A stretch of 12,550 nucleotides of DNA from JACQCV01 sp964639675 (lineage in GTDB: Bacteria > Patescibacteriota > Minisyncoccia > Phycocordibacterales > UBA12445), in contig CAZXEK010000003.1 in the NCBI GenBank assembly GCA_964639675.1, positions 1-12,550 on the forward strand, given 5' to 3'. This document shows, one piece after another, positions 4,725-12,215 of this stretch. A program made the position numbers and the translations under genes. The notes below the pieces were generated by a model that ran no database searches, was not told where the DNA came from, and saw only the letters and a program-made list of their open reading frames with translations. Numbering within the stretch: the first letter of the stretch is position 1; each line of letters starts with the position of its first letter.

Positions 4725-4752
4725 AGTATAATGAAAAAACCCCCGGTGTCAA
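4725..4752 (-). promoter_or_regulatory. Promoter of the rplJ-rplL operon
   Basis: On the minus strand a perfect TTGACA (4747-4752), a 16-bp spacer and TATACT (4725-4730) give the best promoter in the window. The leader before rplJ would be about 125 nt. The -35 box lies within the terminator hairpin of the upstream gene. Confidence 0.8.
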
Positions 4753-4764
4753 TTGAACCGAGGG
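4734..4764 (-). terminator. Terminator of the metallophosphoesterase gene
   Basis: In the sense strand CCCTCGGT pairs with ACCGGGGG (one G-U) around a 9-base loop, followed by TTTTTT. It begins 7 bases after the stop codon. Its loop and 3' arm contain the TTGACA of the rplJ promoter. Confidence 0.85.
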
Positions 4765-4771
4765 CACTAAA

Positions 4772-6976
4772 CTACTTAACTGTTTTATTCATCAACTCAT
4801 GTGCCAAGGGACGATAATTTCTAAAGTTAGAAATCACTCTGGTAATATTCTTCCTAGCTTTATCACCAAACAGTTCGTAGACATGAAGACCGACCTTAGA
4901 AACCAGCGCCAATCTAGCATGAAAGGCATCCTTATACTTGAAGCAAGCGTCAAGAATTACTAGTTCATTCTGAAACAACATGAAAGCCGTGTGCCAATTG
5001 CCGATATGCAGAACATTAGGAAATCCCTTGCCTAGACCTTCATCTCTGTGAGCCGCTAAGAATTTCTGTGCCTTCCCAGACAAACTGCCGAGACCACCGC
5101 CACCATGAATCAACCTATTAAAAACTCCATCGAATTCGACGGACCCATCTTCGGTAATTGAACCATCCACTGCACCAAGAAAGACGAGCTGTTCCTGCAT
5201 TCTCATGGCCATATTTCTGACTGGAGAATATCCAAAAGCTGTCCGACTCCAGGCATCGTGATTACCATCAATAATAAATGCCTGCACAAGATGGCTCCCA
5301 TCCTTAACAACCGAGCATTTATAATAAAGTCTGCCCTTCTCATCAAACTCCTGCGCAAACCGAGACAGGGGTCTCTCTTCTGTCGCAACAATCCTGCCGC
5401 TCGGTTTGGGGTAGACAGAGATACAATGATCAGCCGCCTGATCAACGCCTACATATTTCACGTCCTTATCATGCCCACGATAACCACAGCTCCCTGCCCC
5501 ATCAGTAACATCACCGGCATGATAGAAAGCTCGGACGCCATCTCTAGTGGCCTCCTCAAAAGCAACTTTCAAAACTTCTGGCATCTCTTGAATGCTATTC
5601 AGGTGAGTACAAGCAAGTGAAGCGCCCTTGGTCAAAGAAGAAAACAGATCTTCGTACTTGATAGATGTCGGCCTGAATCGATCCTTAGGTTCATGGGTAA
5701 TCCTATAGCGTTTCTCATCTCTCTGGTACTGGATATTAGCGCCAGCGACATAAAGCCGCTTTATGAGTTCCTTAACCTCAAGTTTACTCTTCGAAACACC
5801 ATGAAGAGCGAGACGCCTAGAAAGTTCACCTCCAGAGATAGCACCTTCAGCCAAAAGCCACCCCATAACCAAACGACCACCATTGGTAATATTCGAAAGA
5901 TCGACATCATCAATACCCTTAGCCCAGTCATTACAGATCGCATAGTCATCAAGATTGATATGGTGAATGTTAACATCCTTAGCCATATTAATTTTTCGCT
6001 CTTCTATACCGTCCTCAAAAGAAAGTTCCACGATTGTACAACCAAGCCTAGGAGTAATGCCCTTTCTGGCCTGACGTCGCATCTGAGTATGAAGAGATGG
6101 TACAGTTATGGCCAATGTCGGACCCTTACCATAAGCCGGAATTTCCATGCGCTCATGATTGCCACCAAAAACCGCAATATCCGGAGCAGGATTCATCTGA
6201 AGGGTGATCTTCTCAACACCGTAAGAAAGAACCTTGGGACTATTGTCATCCCAAATCGACATGACACGAATCTTGACGCCACGCACATCAAAGGTACGCT
6301 CAAGCTCTCCAGCCGCAGCCAAATCTTCTCTGGCTGAACAGATTGCCTTAATAACGTCATAACCTTCGCCACCACGCATAGAAAGCTCTCGTCGACCACC
6401 AACTATATAGGTTTTAAACTTGGTAGAATTAGGAAAATTATCTACAACATAACTAACCAGCTCATCAGGATTGCTAATCAAAACATCAGGTCTAATAGTG
6501 GGAATTGGCTTACCAACAACCAGCCCACCAACCACCACAACAAAATTGACATTCTCTCGCTCGAAAACTTCCTTATAAAGCCAATGGAGCATCGAGATCT
6601 GCGCCTGATAAGTTCCCATTCGAACTTCAGAGATGAAAGCGATCTTGACCTTTCTCGAGACTTCAGTAATCTTAATCGAATCCGTATGCAGGTTCTCATC
6701 TGTCTTAATAAAAACTGTGCGTTCTCCGCTATAATCATCCTTAAATCTAATATCGTAGCCCCTAACGGTCAATTTGTCGGCGATAGCCACAACGGCAGTT
6801 TTCGACATACTAAGATGGTTAGAAAGCCAAGTAAGAGTCTTCGCACTCTTCTTTAAAAGCTTAAGGAGAGACCTCTCATTCTCAGAAAGACTCGAGCCTT
6901 CATGACCCTCTGAATTCGAATCTTTACCAATCTTAACAGGTATGGGCTTCTTCTTTATCTTCTTCTTCGTCACCAT
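4772..6976 (-). CDS. Tandem wHTH-metallophosphoesterase protein (two units)
   Basis: This 734-aa protein has a Lys-rich N-terminus and then what looks like a duplicated unit. wHTH 1 is at about 35-95 (LLKKSAKTLTWLSNHLSMSK). A calcineurin-like metallophosphoesterase fold at about 110-330 has all motifs degraded: E117-V-R119 for DxH, GG151 for GD, GGRRE for GNHD/E, and only G272-N-H274 near the GHxH position. wHTH 2 is at about 365-428 (LAEGAISGGELSRRLALHGV). A second metallophosphoesterase at about 448-700 is nearly complete: GD489VTD, GNHD571-574, H624, and GNWH659-662. In its first motif C456-T-H458 replaces D-x-H. A nuclease or phosphatase acting on nucleic acid is plausible but not shown. 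It has a strong ribosome binding site (AAAGGAGG) and its own terminator. It is probably cytoplasmic; no signal peptide or membrane segment is seen. Confidence 0.75.
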   Translation of the reverse strand: MVTKKKIKKKPIPVKIGKDSNSEGHEGSSLSENERSLLKLLKKSAKTLTWLSNHLSMSKTAVVAIADKLTVRGYDIRFKDDYSGERTVFIKTDENLHTDSIKITEVSRKVKIAFISEVRMGTYQAQISMLHWLYKEVFERENVNFVVVVGGLVVGKPIPTIRPDVLISNPDELVSYVVDNFPNSTKFKTYIVGGRRELSMRGGEGYDVIKAICSAREDLAAAGELERTFDVRGVKIRVMSIWDDNSPKVLSYGVEKITLQMNPAPDIAVFGGNHERMEIPAYGKGPTLAITVPSLHTQMRRQARKGITPRLGCTIVELSFEDGIEERKINMAKDVNIHHINLDDYAICNDWAKGIDDVDLSNITNGGRLVMGWLLAEGAISGGELSRRLALHGVSKSKLEVKELIKRLYVAGANIQYQRDEKRYRITHEPKDRFRPTSIKYEDLFSSLTKGASLACTHLNSIQEMPEVLKVAFEEATRDGVRAFYHAGDVTDGAGSCGYRGHDKDVKYVGVDQAADHCISVYPKPSGRIVATEERPLSRFAQEFDEKGRLYYKCSVVKDGSHLVQAFIIDGNHDAWSRTAFGYSPVRNMAMRMQEQLVFLGAVDGSITEDGSVEFDGVFNRLIHGGGGLGSLSGKAQKFLAAHRDEGLGKGFPNVLHIGNWHTAFMLFQNELVILDACFKYKDAFHARLALVSKVGLHVYELFGDKARKNITRVISNFRNYRPLAHELMNKTVK

Positions 6977-7060
6977 CTCGGACCTCCTTTAGTTTTACTC
7001 CAGATATCATCACAGTTAAATTTAAATTTTAAAGGTACAAAAACTAACTAGCTTCATTCT

Positions 7061-7077
7061 AATCTTTAACAAAGATT
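7061..7077. repeat. Perfect short inverted repeat upstream of the metallophosphoesterase gene
   Basis: AATCTTT and AAAGATT, 7 bp each around a 3-base loop, lie about 85 bp before the start codon. It could be an RNA hairpin in the leader or an operator. Nothing more supports a function. Confidence 0.4.
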
Positions 7078-7095
7078 AATCGCAAGTCTAAAAGA

Positions 7096-7124
7096 GATAG
7101 AACACCTAGGGCTCGGCTAGTCAA
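7096..7124 (-). promoter_or_regulatory. Weak promoter candidate for the metallophosphoesterase gene
   Basis: On the minus strand TTGACT (7119-7124), a 17-bp spacer and TCTATC (7096-7101) are present. The -35 box is good and the -10 poor. The 190-bp gap and the strong ribosome binding site suggest a separate transcript, but the start site is uncertain. Confidence 0.3.
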
Positions 7125-7137
7125 TAACGCATGGTAA

Positions 7138-7160
7138 TGTGTACCTAAGTGTGTGCCTAA
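7138..7160. repeat. Two 11-bp direct repeats with 12-bp period
   Basis: TGTGTACCTAA (7138-7148) and TGTGTGCCTAA (7150-7160) differ at one base and lie just after the stop of the membrane protein gene. They may be a protein-binding site or a small slippage duplication. Confidence 0.5.
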
Positions 7161-7166
7161 AACAGA

Positions 7167-7733
7167 CTAGAAAAATCCCAACTCCTCAAAGGCTTTTTTG
7201 TAGGACTCGACAGCCACCTTGGCCTCCCGCTTAGTTAAGACAAAACCGACCTCATGAGCAATCCTATTTCTAATTTTGTGCGCCTGCCAAGCATCCTGTA
7301 AAGATCTGAGCCGACCCTCTGCTTCAGCCTTCTTTAACATCTCCCCGACACCCTCCCCACTAAAACCTGCCTCCCTTAAAAGATTCTCCAGAATTTTATC
7401 TGCATCTATTAGAGCCAACTTCCACTGTGACTCATTCTCGCTACCAATATGGTCCAAAATATCTTGCCACTCTTCTGACTTCAAAGTCTTTGGATCAGCG
7501 GCTAGAGTGAACTGCGCCATAAACTCCTCTTTCTCCTTATCTCTTATCTTCTTAGTTTTATAGACGGAATAAAAAAATAGATAAAGAAAAAGTAGACCTA
7601 AAATAAGGCAGACAATTTTAAAAAATAGCCACGATAAAATTTGTGGGCCAAAGGCCAAAGAATCATAGATCCACTGCGTCAAAAGATAGATCTGAAAAAA
7701 CCAGTACTCTAAATTAAGATATTTAACTGACAT
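7167..7733 (-). CDS. Membrane-anchored protein with HEPN-like RX4H motif
   Basis: The 188-aa protein has an N-terminal region with aromatic-rich hydrophobic stretches and a clear transmembrane helix at about 36-57, followed by a basic stop-transfer (KTKKIRDKEKEE). This leaves a helical C-terminal domain, probably cytoplasmic. That domain runs W104-KLALIDADKILENLLREAG, then KAEAEGRLRSLQDAW, then HKIRNRIAHEVGF, then LTKREAKVAVESYKKAFEEL. R155-N-R-I-A-H160 fits the RX4-6H motif of HEPN domains, and the surrounding all-helical pattern also fits. HEPN proteins are often RNases but many are non-catalytic; activity here is inference. The start overlaps the end of gatA by 11 bp, and AAGGA lies 8 bases before the ATG, so it is probably translated from the gat transcript. 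No exact family name is offered. Confidence 0.7.
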   Translation of the reverse strand: MSVKYLNLEYWFFQIYLLTQWIYDSLAFGPQILSWLFFKIVCLILGLLFLYLFFYSVYKTKKIRDKEKEEFMAQFTLAADPKTLKSEEWQDILDHIGSENESQWKLALIDADKILENLLREAGFSGEGVGEMLKKAEAEGRLRSLQDAWQAHKIRNRIAHEVGFVLTKREAKVAVESYKKAFEELGFF

Positions 7734-9159
7734 TGCTGATATCCTTACCTATTTTAAATAAAATATCTTCTCGAAAATGGTCAGCCATTATTTGAAAACC
7801 TAATGGTAAAGAGACTCCATCTCTTTTTACAAAGCCAGAAGGTATAGATATGGCAGGAATACCAACAATATTGGCAGTGACAGTAAATATATCTTCGAGA
7901 TACATCGAAAGTGGATCTTTAGACTTCTCACCAATTTTAAATGCTGGTGATAGAGTGGTGGGAGTAACTATGGCTGAAATCCCAGAGGAGCGAAAAAGAT
8001 TAGAGAAATCCTTTTTTATAAGAGCCCTGACATCCAAGGCTTTTTTATAATAAGCATCATAGTAACCCGCAGAAAGTACATAAGCTCCAAGTAATATCCT
8101 ACGCCTAGACTCCCTACCGAAACCTGCACCTCTGGATTTAAGGTAATCCTCTTGCAAATTAACACCATCAAGATGGAGTCCGTAACGCACGCCATCAAAG
8201 CGTGATAGATTAGTAGAGACCTCGGCAGGCATAATAACATAATAGACGGCCAGAGAATGTTTTATATTAGGCAAATCGACCGAAACAACCTCATAGTTGA
8301 GCGACTTAAGTTTTTCAACTGTACTATTAAAATTCTCTAAAACGTCGGCCTCAATCCCCTCCCCAATAAAATCTCGAGGAACACCCACCCGCATTCTCTG
8401 AGGGAACTCCATATCTACTTTGGAAGAATCCACGCTAGTAGAATCCATTGGATCCCTGCCCTTAATAGCATTAAAAATAATCTCCGCGTCTTCGACTGTC
8501 TTTGTTAATGGTCCAATCTGATCCAAAGAGCTTCCCATCGCTATTAAACCATATCTCGAGACAGAACCGTAAGTTGTCTTCAGGCCGACCACACCACAAA
8601 ACGACGCGGGCTGCCTAACTGACCCTCCAGTATCAGAACCAAGAGCTGCCATGGCCATATCAGACCTGAGAGCTGCGGCAGATCCGCCAGAAGATCCGCC
8701 AGAAACCCTGGTTTTATCTATGGGATTAGGCGTAACTCCAAAAGCCGAATTCTCTGTTGAACTCCCCATAGCAAACTCGTCCATGTTTGTCCTCCCTAAA
8801 AATACGGCACCCTCTTTTTTTAATTTTTGGATAACGGTAGCATCGTATGAAGCTCTGTAATTTTCCAAAATCTTAGAACCTGCTGAAGCAACTCGTCCCT
8901 CAATTAAAATATTATCTTTAATCGCTATCGGTATACCATCTAGGAGCGAAACCATCTCGCCTGCTTTAATCCTCCTGTCAGTATCTTCGGCCTGCTCTTT
9001 ACAACTTTCAAAAACTTCTAGATAAGCATTAAGGTCTTTATTGCATCTAGATATATTAGAAAGATAAAGATCCACCAGCTCGACAGCAGAAAGCTGTTTT
9101 TGAACCAGAAGTTTATGAACCTTTGTAATAGTTAAGTCTTTTAGGTCTTCTATTGTCAT
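7723..9159 (-). CDS. gatA: Aspartyl/glutamyl-tRNA amidotransferase subunit A
   Basis: This 478-aa protein is the glutaminase subunit of GatCAB. It releases ammonia from glutamine for the amidation of Glu-tRNA(Gln) and/or Asp-tRNA(Asn). The amidase signature is complete: K81 in AIKDN, S156 in SGGSSGGSAAA, and S180 in GSDTGGSVRQPA form the Ser-cisSer-Lys triad, matching the family spacing. NMDEFAMGSSTENSAFG at about 125-141 is a conserved GatA block. The length is normal. It lies 26 bp after gatC; gatB, which carries the kinase and transamidase activity, is not in the window. There is no good Shine-Dalgarno. Its presence implies that at least one of Gln-tRNA or Asn-tRNA is made indirectly in this organism. 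Confidence 0.97.
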   Translation of the reverse strand: MTIEDLKDLTITKVHKLLVQKQLSAVELVDLYLSNISRCNKDLNAYLEVFESCKEQAEDTDRRIKAGEMVSLLDGIPIAIKDNILIEGRVASAGSKILENYRASYDATVIQKLKKEGAVFLGRTNMDEFAMGSSTENSAFGVTPNPIDKTRVSGGSSGGSAAALRSDMAMAALGSDTGGSVRQPASFCGVVGLKTTYGSVSRYGLIAMGSSLDQIGPLTKTVEDAEIIFNAIKGRDPMDSTSVDSSKVDMEFPQRMRVGVPRDFIGEGIEADVLENFNSTVEKLKSLNYEVVSVDLPNIKHSLAVYYVIMPAEVSTNLSRFDGVRYGLHLDGVNLQEDYLKSRGAGFGRESRRRILLGAYVLSAGYYDAYYKKALDVRALIKKDFSNLFRSSGISAIVTPTTLSPAFKIGEKSKDPLSMYLEDIFTVTANIVGIPAISIPSGFVKRDGVSLPLGFQIMADHFREDILFKIGKDISNVS

Positions 9160-9185
9160 CTTGTACTTATATTTTTCGCCAATAG

Positions 9186-9485
9186 TTATTTCACACCCTT
9201 TTCTCCAATAACCTGCTTAACCAGAATATAACCCCTCTCTTTCCTCGGTGCCCCGGCTAAAATTTTATCGGTATAGAAGCCTCCCGGGTGAGCATTATCA
9301 TCTTCCCTAAAGATATTCACATTCTCACCTAGAACAATACCTGTGGAGAGGCTATCTACACTTGATAGATCTGAAACGTAATCCAAAATTGACTCTAGAT
9401 CGGACACCAGAGCCTGTTCCTCTTCCTTATCTATCTCAATTCTGGTAAGTTGCGCTAATTTTTTTACCGTTGCCCCGTCAATCAT
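9186..9485 (-). CDS. gatC: Aspartyl/glutamyl-tRNA amidotransferase subunit C
   Basis: This 99-aa protein is the small subunit that wraps around GatA and GatB and stabilises the complex. The pattern is typical: VKKLAQLTRIEIDKEEEQAL and DLESILDYVSDLSSVD form the N-terminal helices. REDDNAHPGGFYTDKILAGAP corresponds to the usual R-D-D-x-...-A-P region, and the tail ends with YILVKQVI (family FxVPxVI, here with K in place of P). The ATG at 9485 has no Shine-Dalgarno; a TATGAT lies 11 bases upstream but without a good -35 box. It is 54 bp downstream of ligA and 26 bp upstream of gatA, in the same direction. Confidence 0.93.
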   Translation of the reverse strand: MIDGATVKKLAQLTRIEIDKEEEQALVSDLESILDYVSDLSSVDSLSTGIVLGENVNIFREDDNAHPGGFYTDKILAGAPRKERGYILVKQVIGEKGVK

Positions 9486-9539
9486 TTTTCCAGTCTATCA
9501 TAATCTTATGAGAGAAAACAGGCTACGCCAGTCAATTAG

Positions 9540-11573
9540 CTATTGTGAGTCAATTATTTTAAGAAATTCGAGCTCATTTAATATTTTCACTCCCAATTTC
9601 TTGGCCTTATCATATTTGGAACCAGAAGATTCGCCCGAAACTAGATAGCTGGTCTTAGTCGAGATAGATTCAGTAACTTGCCCGCCCAATTTTCTAACCA
9701 GCCCCTTAGCCTCTTCCCTGCCCATTTTAGAAATAGTCCCCGTAAAAACAAAAGTTTTTCCGATAACATTCCCACTATGAATCCTTGGGAGCTCAGCTCC
9801 CAAGGATTCATTAAACACCTTCACGCAACCCAATAAACTATTAAGAAGTTTCCTGTTATTATTATTCCGAAACCATAGAGATATTGAAGCTGCTACAACC
9901 TGACCAATACCATTTAATTTCATTAAATCCTCTACTGTAGCCTCTGATAAATCTCTCATATTTTTGAAATTCTTAGCAAGGTCATAAGCCATCTCTTCAC
10001 CAACTTGTGGAATGCCTAGAGATATAATAAACCGTGGCATTCCGATAATGCGCCGATCATCAATTGCCCTAATCAAATTCTCAGCTGACTTCAAACCAAA
10101 ACGTGGCAACTGTTCCAGATCAGACCGCTTTAAGTTAAAAAAATCAACTGGGCTCGCCACCAAACCGTTATCGGCCAAGAGATCTACGACCTTAGGTCCA
10201 AGATGGTTTATATCAAAGGCAGATTTTGAGGTGAAATAGTAGAGCCGTCTCCTCTGTTTGGCCAAGCAGTTCTTGTTGGTACATTTATGAGCCGCTTCGC
10301 CATCCACTCGCACCACCTCACTTCCACACACTGGACACTTGTCTGGAAAAATAAACCTTTCTTCTTTACCCGTTCGCATCTCTTTAATAACCGCCACAAC
10401 GTTTGGAATAATATCCCCAGCTTTTTCTAAAATCACAGTATCACCTACTCTCAAATCCAGCCGTTTGATCTCATCCTCGTTATGTAAGGTCGCTCTAGAA
10501 ACTGTCGACCCGGCCAAAAGAACCGGTTCAAGATGTGCCACCGGGGTCAAAACCCCAGTCCTACCAACTTGTATCGATATATCTAGAAGTTTTGTCGTCG
10601 CTTGCTTGGCCTGAAACTTGAAAGCAATTGTAAATCTCGGAGCTTTGCCAGTATAACCCAAAAGGTCTTGATACTTTCGACTATCAACCTTAAGAACCAC
10701 CCCATCAATCCAGTAATCTTCCCCCTCCGACCTCTTCTGCCAATATTTCCAATATTCAACCGCCTCACTAATATTCCTACACTGCTTGTAATTTTTATTA
10801 ACCATAAAACCAAGCTCTTCCAATTTTAGAAGCTCCTCCTTTTGAGAATCTGGCAAAGAGAAATCCGCCCTAGCGATGTCGTATATAAAGGCCTTAAGAT
10901 TTCTCCCCGCTACAACCTTAGGCTCAAGTTGTCGGATCGTGCCAGCTGCGACATTTCTTGGGTTAGCAAAGAGTGGCAAAGACAGTTCCGCCCTTTCTCT
11001 GTTCAACTTTTCAAAGTCAGCCTTTCCCATCCAGATCTCTCCCTCAACAATAACATCCACTGCTTTCTCCAACTTAAGCGGAATAGATTCTATCGTTCGA
11101 ACATTCTGGGTTACATCTTCGCCGACCGTCCCGTCACCACGAGTCGCAGCAGTTTTTAAAAGCCCCTTCTCGTAAGTTAAAACAATTTTAAAACCATCTA
11201 TTTTAAGCTCGGCAGTGTAGCTAATATCTCCCCTCGGATCAACCAAGGCCTCTCCTAAAATCTTCTTAACCCGCAGATCAAAGGCCAAAACATCCTCTTC
11301 AGTAAAGGCGTCATTAAAAGACCACTGGGGAATAACGTGGCTAATCTTATCAAATTTATCTAAGGCTTTACCTGCCACTCTCATGGTCGGTGAATCAGAG
11401 GTCAAGAATTGTGGATATTTCGCTTCTAAGCTCGCCAATTCATACTTCAAGGAATCCAAGGCTGCATCAGAGATCTCCTGCTTATCCAGAACATGATAAA
11501 GATACCGATGGTGATTAATAACCTCTCGGAGCTTCTCTATCCTCTCTTTGGCTATCTTTATTAGTTGGCGCAT
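9540..11573 (-). CDS. ligA: NAD-dependent DNA ligase
   Basis: This 677-aa protein seals nicks in duplex DNA using NAD+ as adenylate donor, in replication and repair. The order of domains is normal. The Ia domain (about 5-75) has HHRYLYHVLD. The adenylation domain has K124 in AELKIDG, TRGDGTVGEDVT, EGEI and NPRNVAAGTIRQLE. The OB fold has VGRTGVLTPVA and ATLHNEDEI. The zinc finger has C413, C416, C431 and C436. The helix-hairpin-helix repeats follow (LPRFGLKSAENL, LNGIGQVVAASI). The C-terminal BRCT domain runs from about 603 (GKTFVFTGTI) to the end. The length is normal. The ATG overlaps the end of the pilX-like gene by 13 bp and has no ribosome binding site, suggesting translational coupling. 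A perfect palindrome lies in the codons for about 588-599. Confidence 0.97.
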   Translation of the reverse strand: MRQLIKIAKERIEKLREVINHHRYLYHVLDKQEISDAALDSLKYELASLEAKYPQFLTSDSPTMRVAGKALDKFDKISHVIPQWSFNDAFTEEDVLAFDLRVKKILGEALVDPRGDISYTAELKIDGFKIVLTYEKGLLKTAATRGDGTVGEDVTQNVRTIESIPLKLEKAVDVIVEGEIWMGKADFEKLNRERAELSLPLFANPRNVAAGTIRQLEPKVVAGRNLKAFIYDIARADFSLPDSQKEELLKLEELGFMVNKNYKQCRNISEAVEYWKYWQKRSEGEDYWIDGVVLKVDSRKYQDLLGYTGKAPRFTIAFKFQAKQATTKLLDISIQVGRTGVLTPVAHLEPVLLAGSTVSRATLHNEDEIKRLDLRVGDTVILEKAGDIIPNVVAVIKEMRTGKEERFIFPDKCPVCGSEVVRVDGEAAHKCTNKNCLAKQRRRLYYFTSKSAFDINHLGPKVVDLLADNGLVASPVDFFNLKRSDLEQLPRFGLKSAENLIRAIDDRRIIGMPRFIISLGIPQVGEEMAYDLAKNFKNMRDLSEATVEDLMKLNGIGQVVAASISLWFRNNNNRKLLNSLLGCVKVFNESLGAELPRIHSGNVIGKTFVFTGTISKMGREEAKGLVRKLGGQVTESISTKTSYLVSGESSGSKYDKAKKLGVKILNELEFLKIIDSQ
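9777..9811. repeat. 35-bp perfect palindrome inside ligA
   Basis: ATGAATCCTTGGGAGCT (9777-9793) and AGCTCCCAAGGATTCAT (9795-9811) are exact reverse complements around a single C at 9794. They encode about residues 588-599, in the linker between the helix-hairpin-helix region and the BRCT domain. The reading frame is intact. There is no U tract, so it is not a terminator. Confidence 0.95.
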
Positions 11574-12196
11574 GTTTTTTGGTCCGAAGAATCACAAGTA
11601 ATAGACGTAAACTCAAGTGTTCGCTGTAATACATTCGGCAAGCTCAAGTCACACCTATTATAGCCATTCGATGTAATCTTAGTTGTCGTCACTGGATTCA
11701 ATGGAACGCTACTATCCACCGTCTTCTCAACGACTACGAAAGCACATGAAAGACGATTCCTACCAGATGAATCCTTACCATTTGCTAGAGAAAAGGTGAA
11801 GCAGCTTTTTGTACCGCCACTTATTATGTTCTTTTCTGGTGGTCCCTTGGCTAGGTCACAATCATTAGCAGTAACACCAATAATACCCTCGCCGGGGTTA
11901 GGTGCCTTATCATGTTCAATAACGATTCCGTTGCAATAGATAGTCCTTGATTCAGATGGAGATGGTGGAGATAATATGTCAAACTTCTTAAAACCGTCCC
12001 AGTGTTGTGCACACTCCATACCACTATCAGCAGCAAAAAAGGCTACCTGAGAATCTCGATTCAAAGAGGCCAAACCAATCTGCCGTACCATAAGTCGCGA
12101 GACACCAAGACCAGTCGCCAGTAATATACTCGAAATAAGAAGCGTGAAAAGCAGAACGAAACCGAGATTTTTACTTTTTTTTGTCCTTATACTCAT
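11561..12196 (-). CDS. PilX-like type IV pilus-associated protein
   Basis: The protein has 211 aa from the ATG at 12196, chosen because AGGTG lies 5 bases upstream; a GTG at 12211 would overlap that site. A short basic leader (SIRTKKSKNLG) is followed by a hydrophobic helix at about 13-32 (FVLLFTLLISSILLATGLGV). This resembles a class III prepilin signal, though without the usual Glu at +5. Next come RQIGLASLNRDSQ and AFFAADSGMECAQHWD, a signature of PilX N-terminal-type minor pilus proteins. The rest is a Cys-containing extracellular domain (seven or so further cysteines) that may depend on disulfides. It follows a PilV-like gene by 19 bp and overlaps ligA by 13 bp. It probably takes part in assembling a type IV pilus-like filament at the cell surface. 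Confidence 0.78.
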   Translation of the reverse strand: MSIRTKKSKNLGFVLLFTLLISSILLATGLGVSRLMVRQIGLASLNRDSQVAFFAADSGMECAQHWDGFKKFDILSPPSPSESRTIYCNGIVIEHDKAPNPGEGIIGVTANDCDLAKGPPEKNIISGGTKSCFTFSLANGKDSSGRNRLSCAFVVVEKTVDSSVPLNPVTTTKITSNGYNRCDLSLPNVLQRTLEFTSITCDSSDQKTCAN

Positions 12197-12215
12197 ACTT
12201 ACACCTTGCACTTAA

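Noticed and set aside
5258..6856. Several plus-strand open frames of 90-214 codons within the metallophosphoesterase gene
   Set aside because: They lie opposite a long gene with clear domains and a strong ribosome binding site, and their translations show no recognisable domain.
7167..7733. Toxin-antitoxin pair of the HEPN-MNT type
   Set aside because: The RX4H protein and the nucleotidyltransferase-like protein are more than 3.8 kb apart, each with different neighbours, so they are not an operon.
10339..11175. Plus-strand frames of 91-105 codons opposite ligA
   Set aside because: Antisense shadows of a full-length, intact ligase; no start signals or recognisable sequence.
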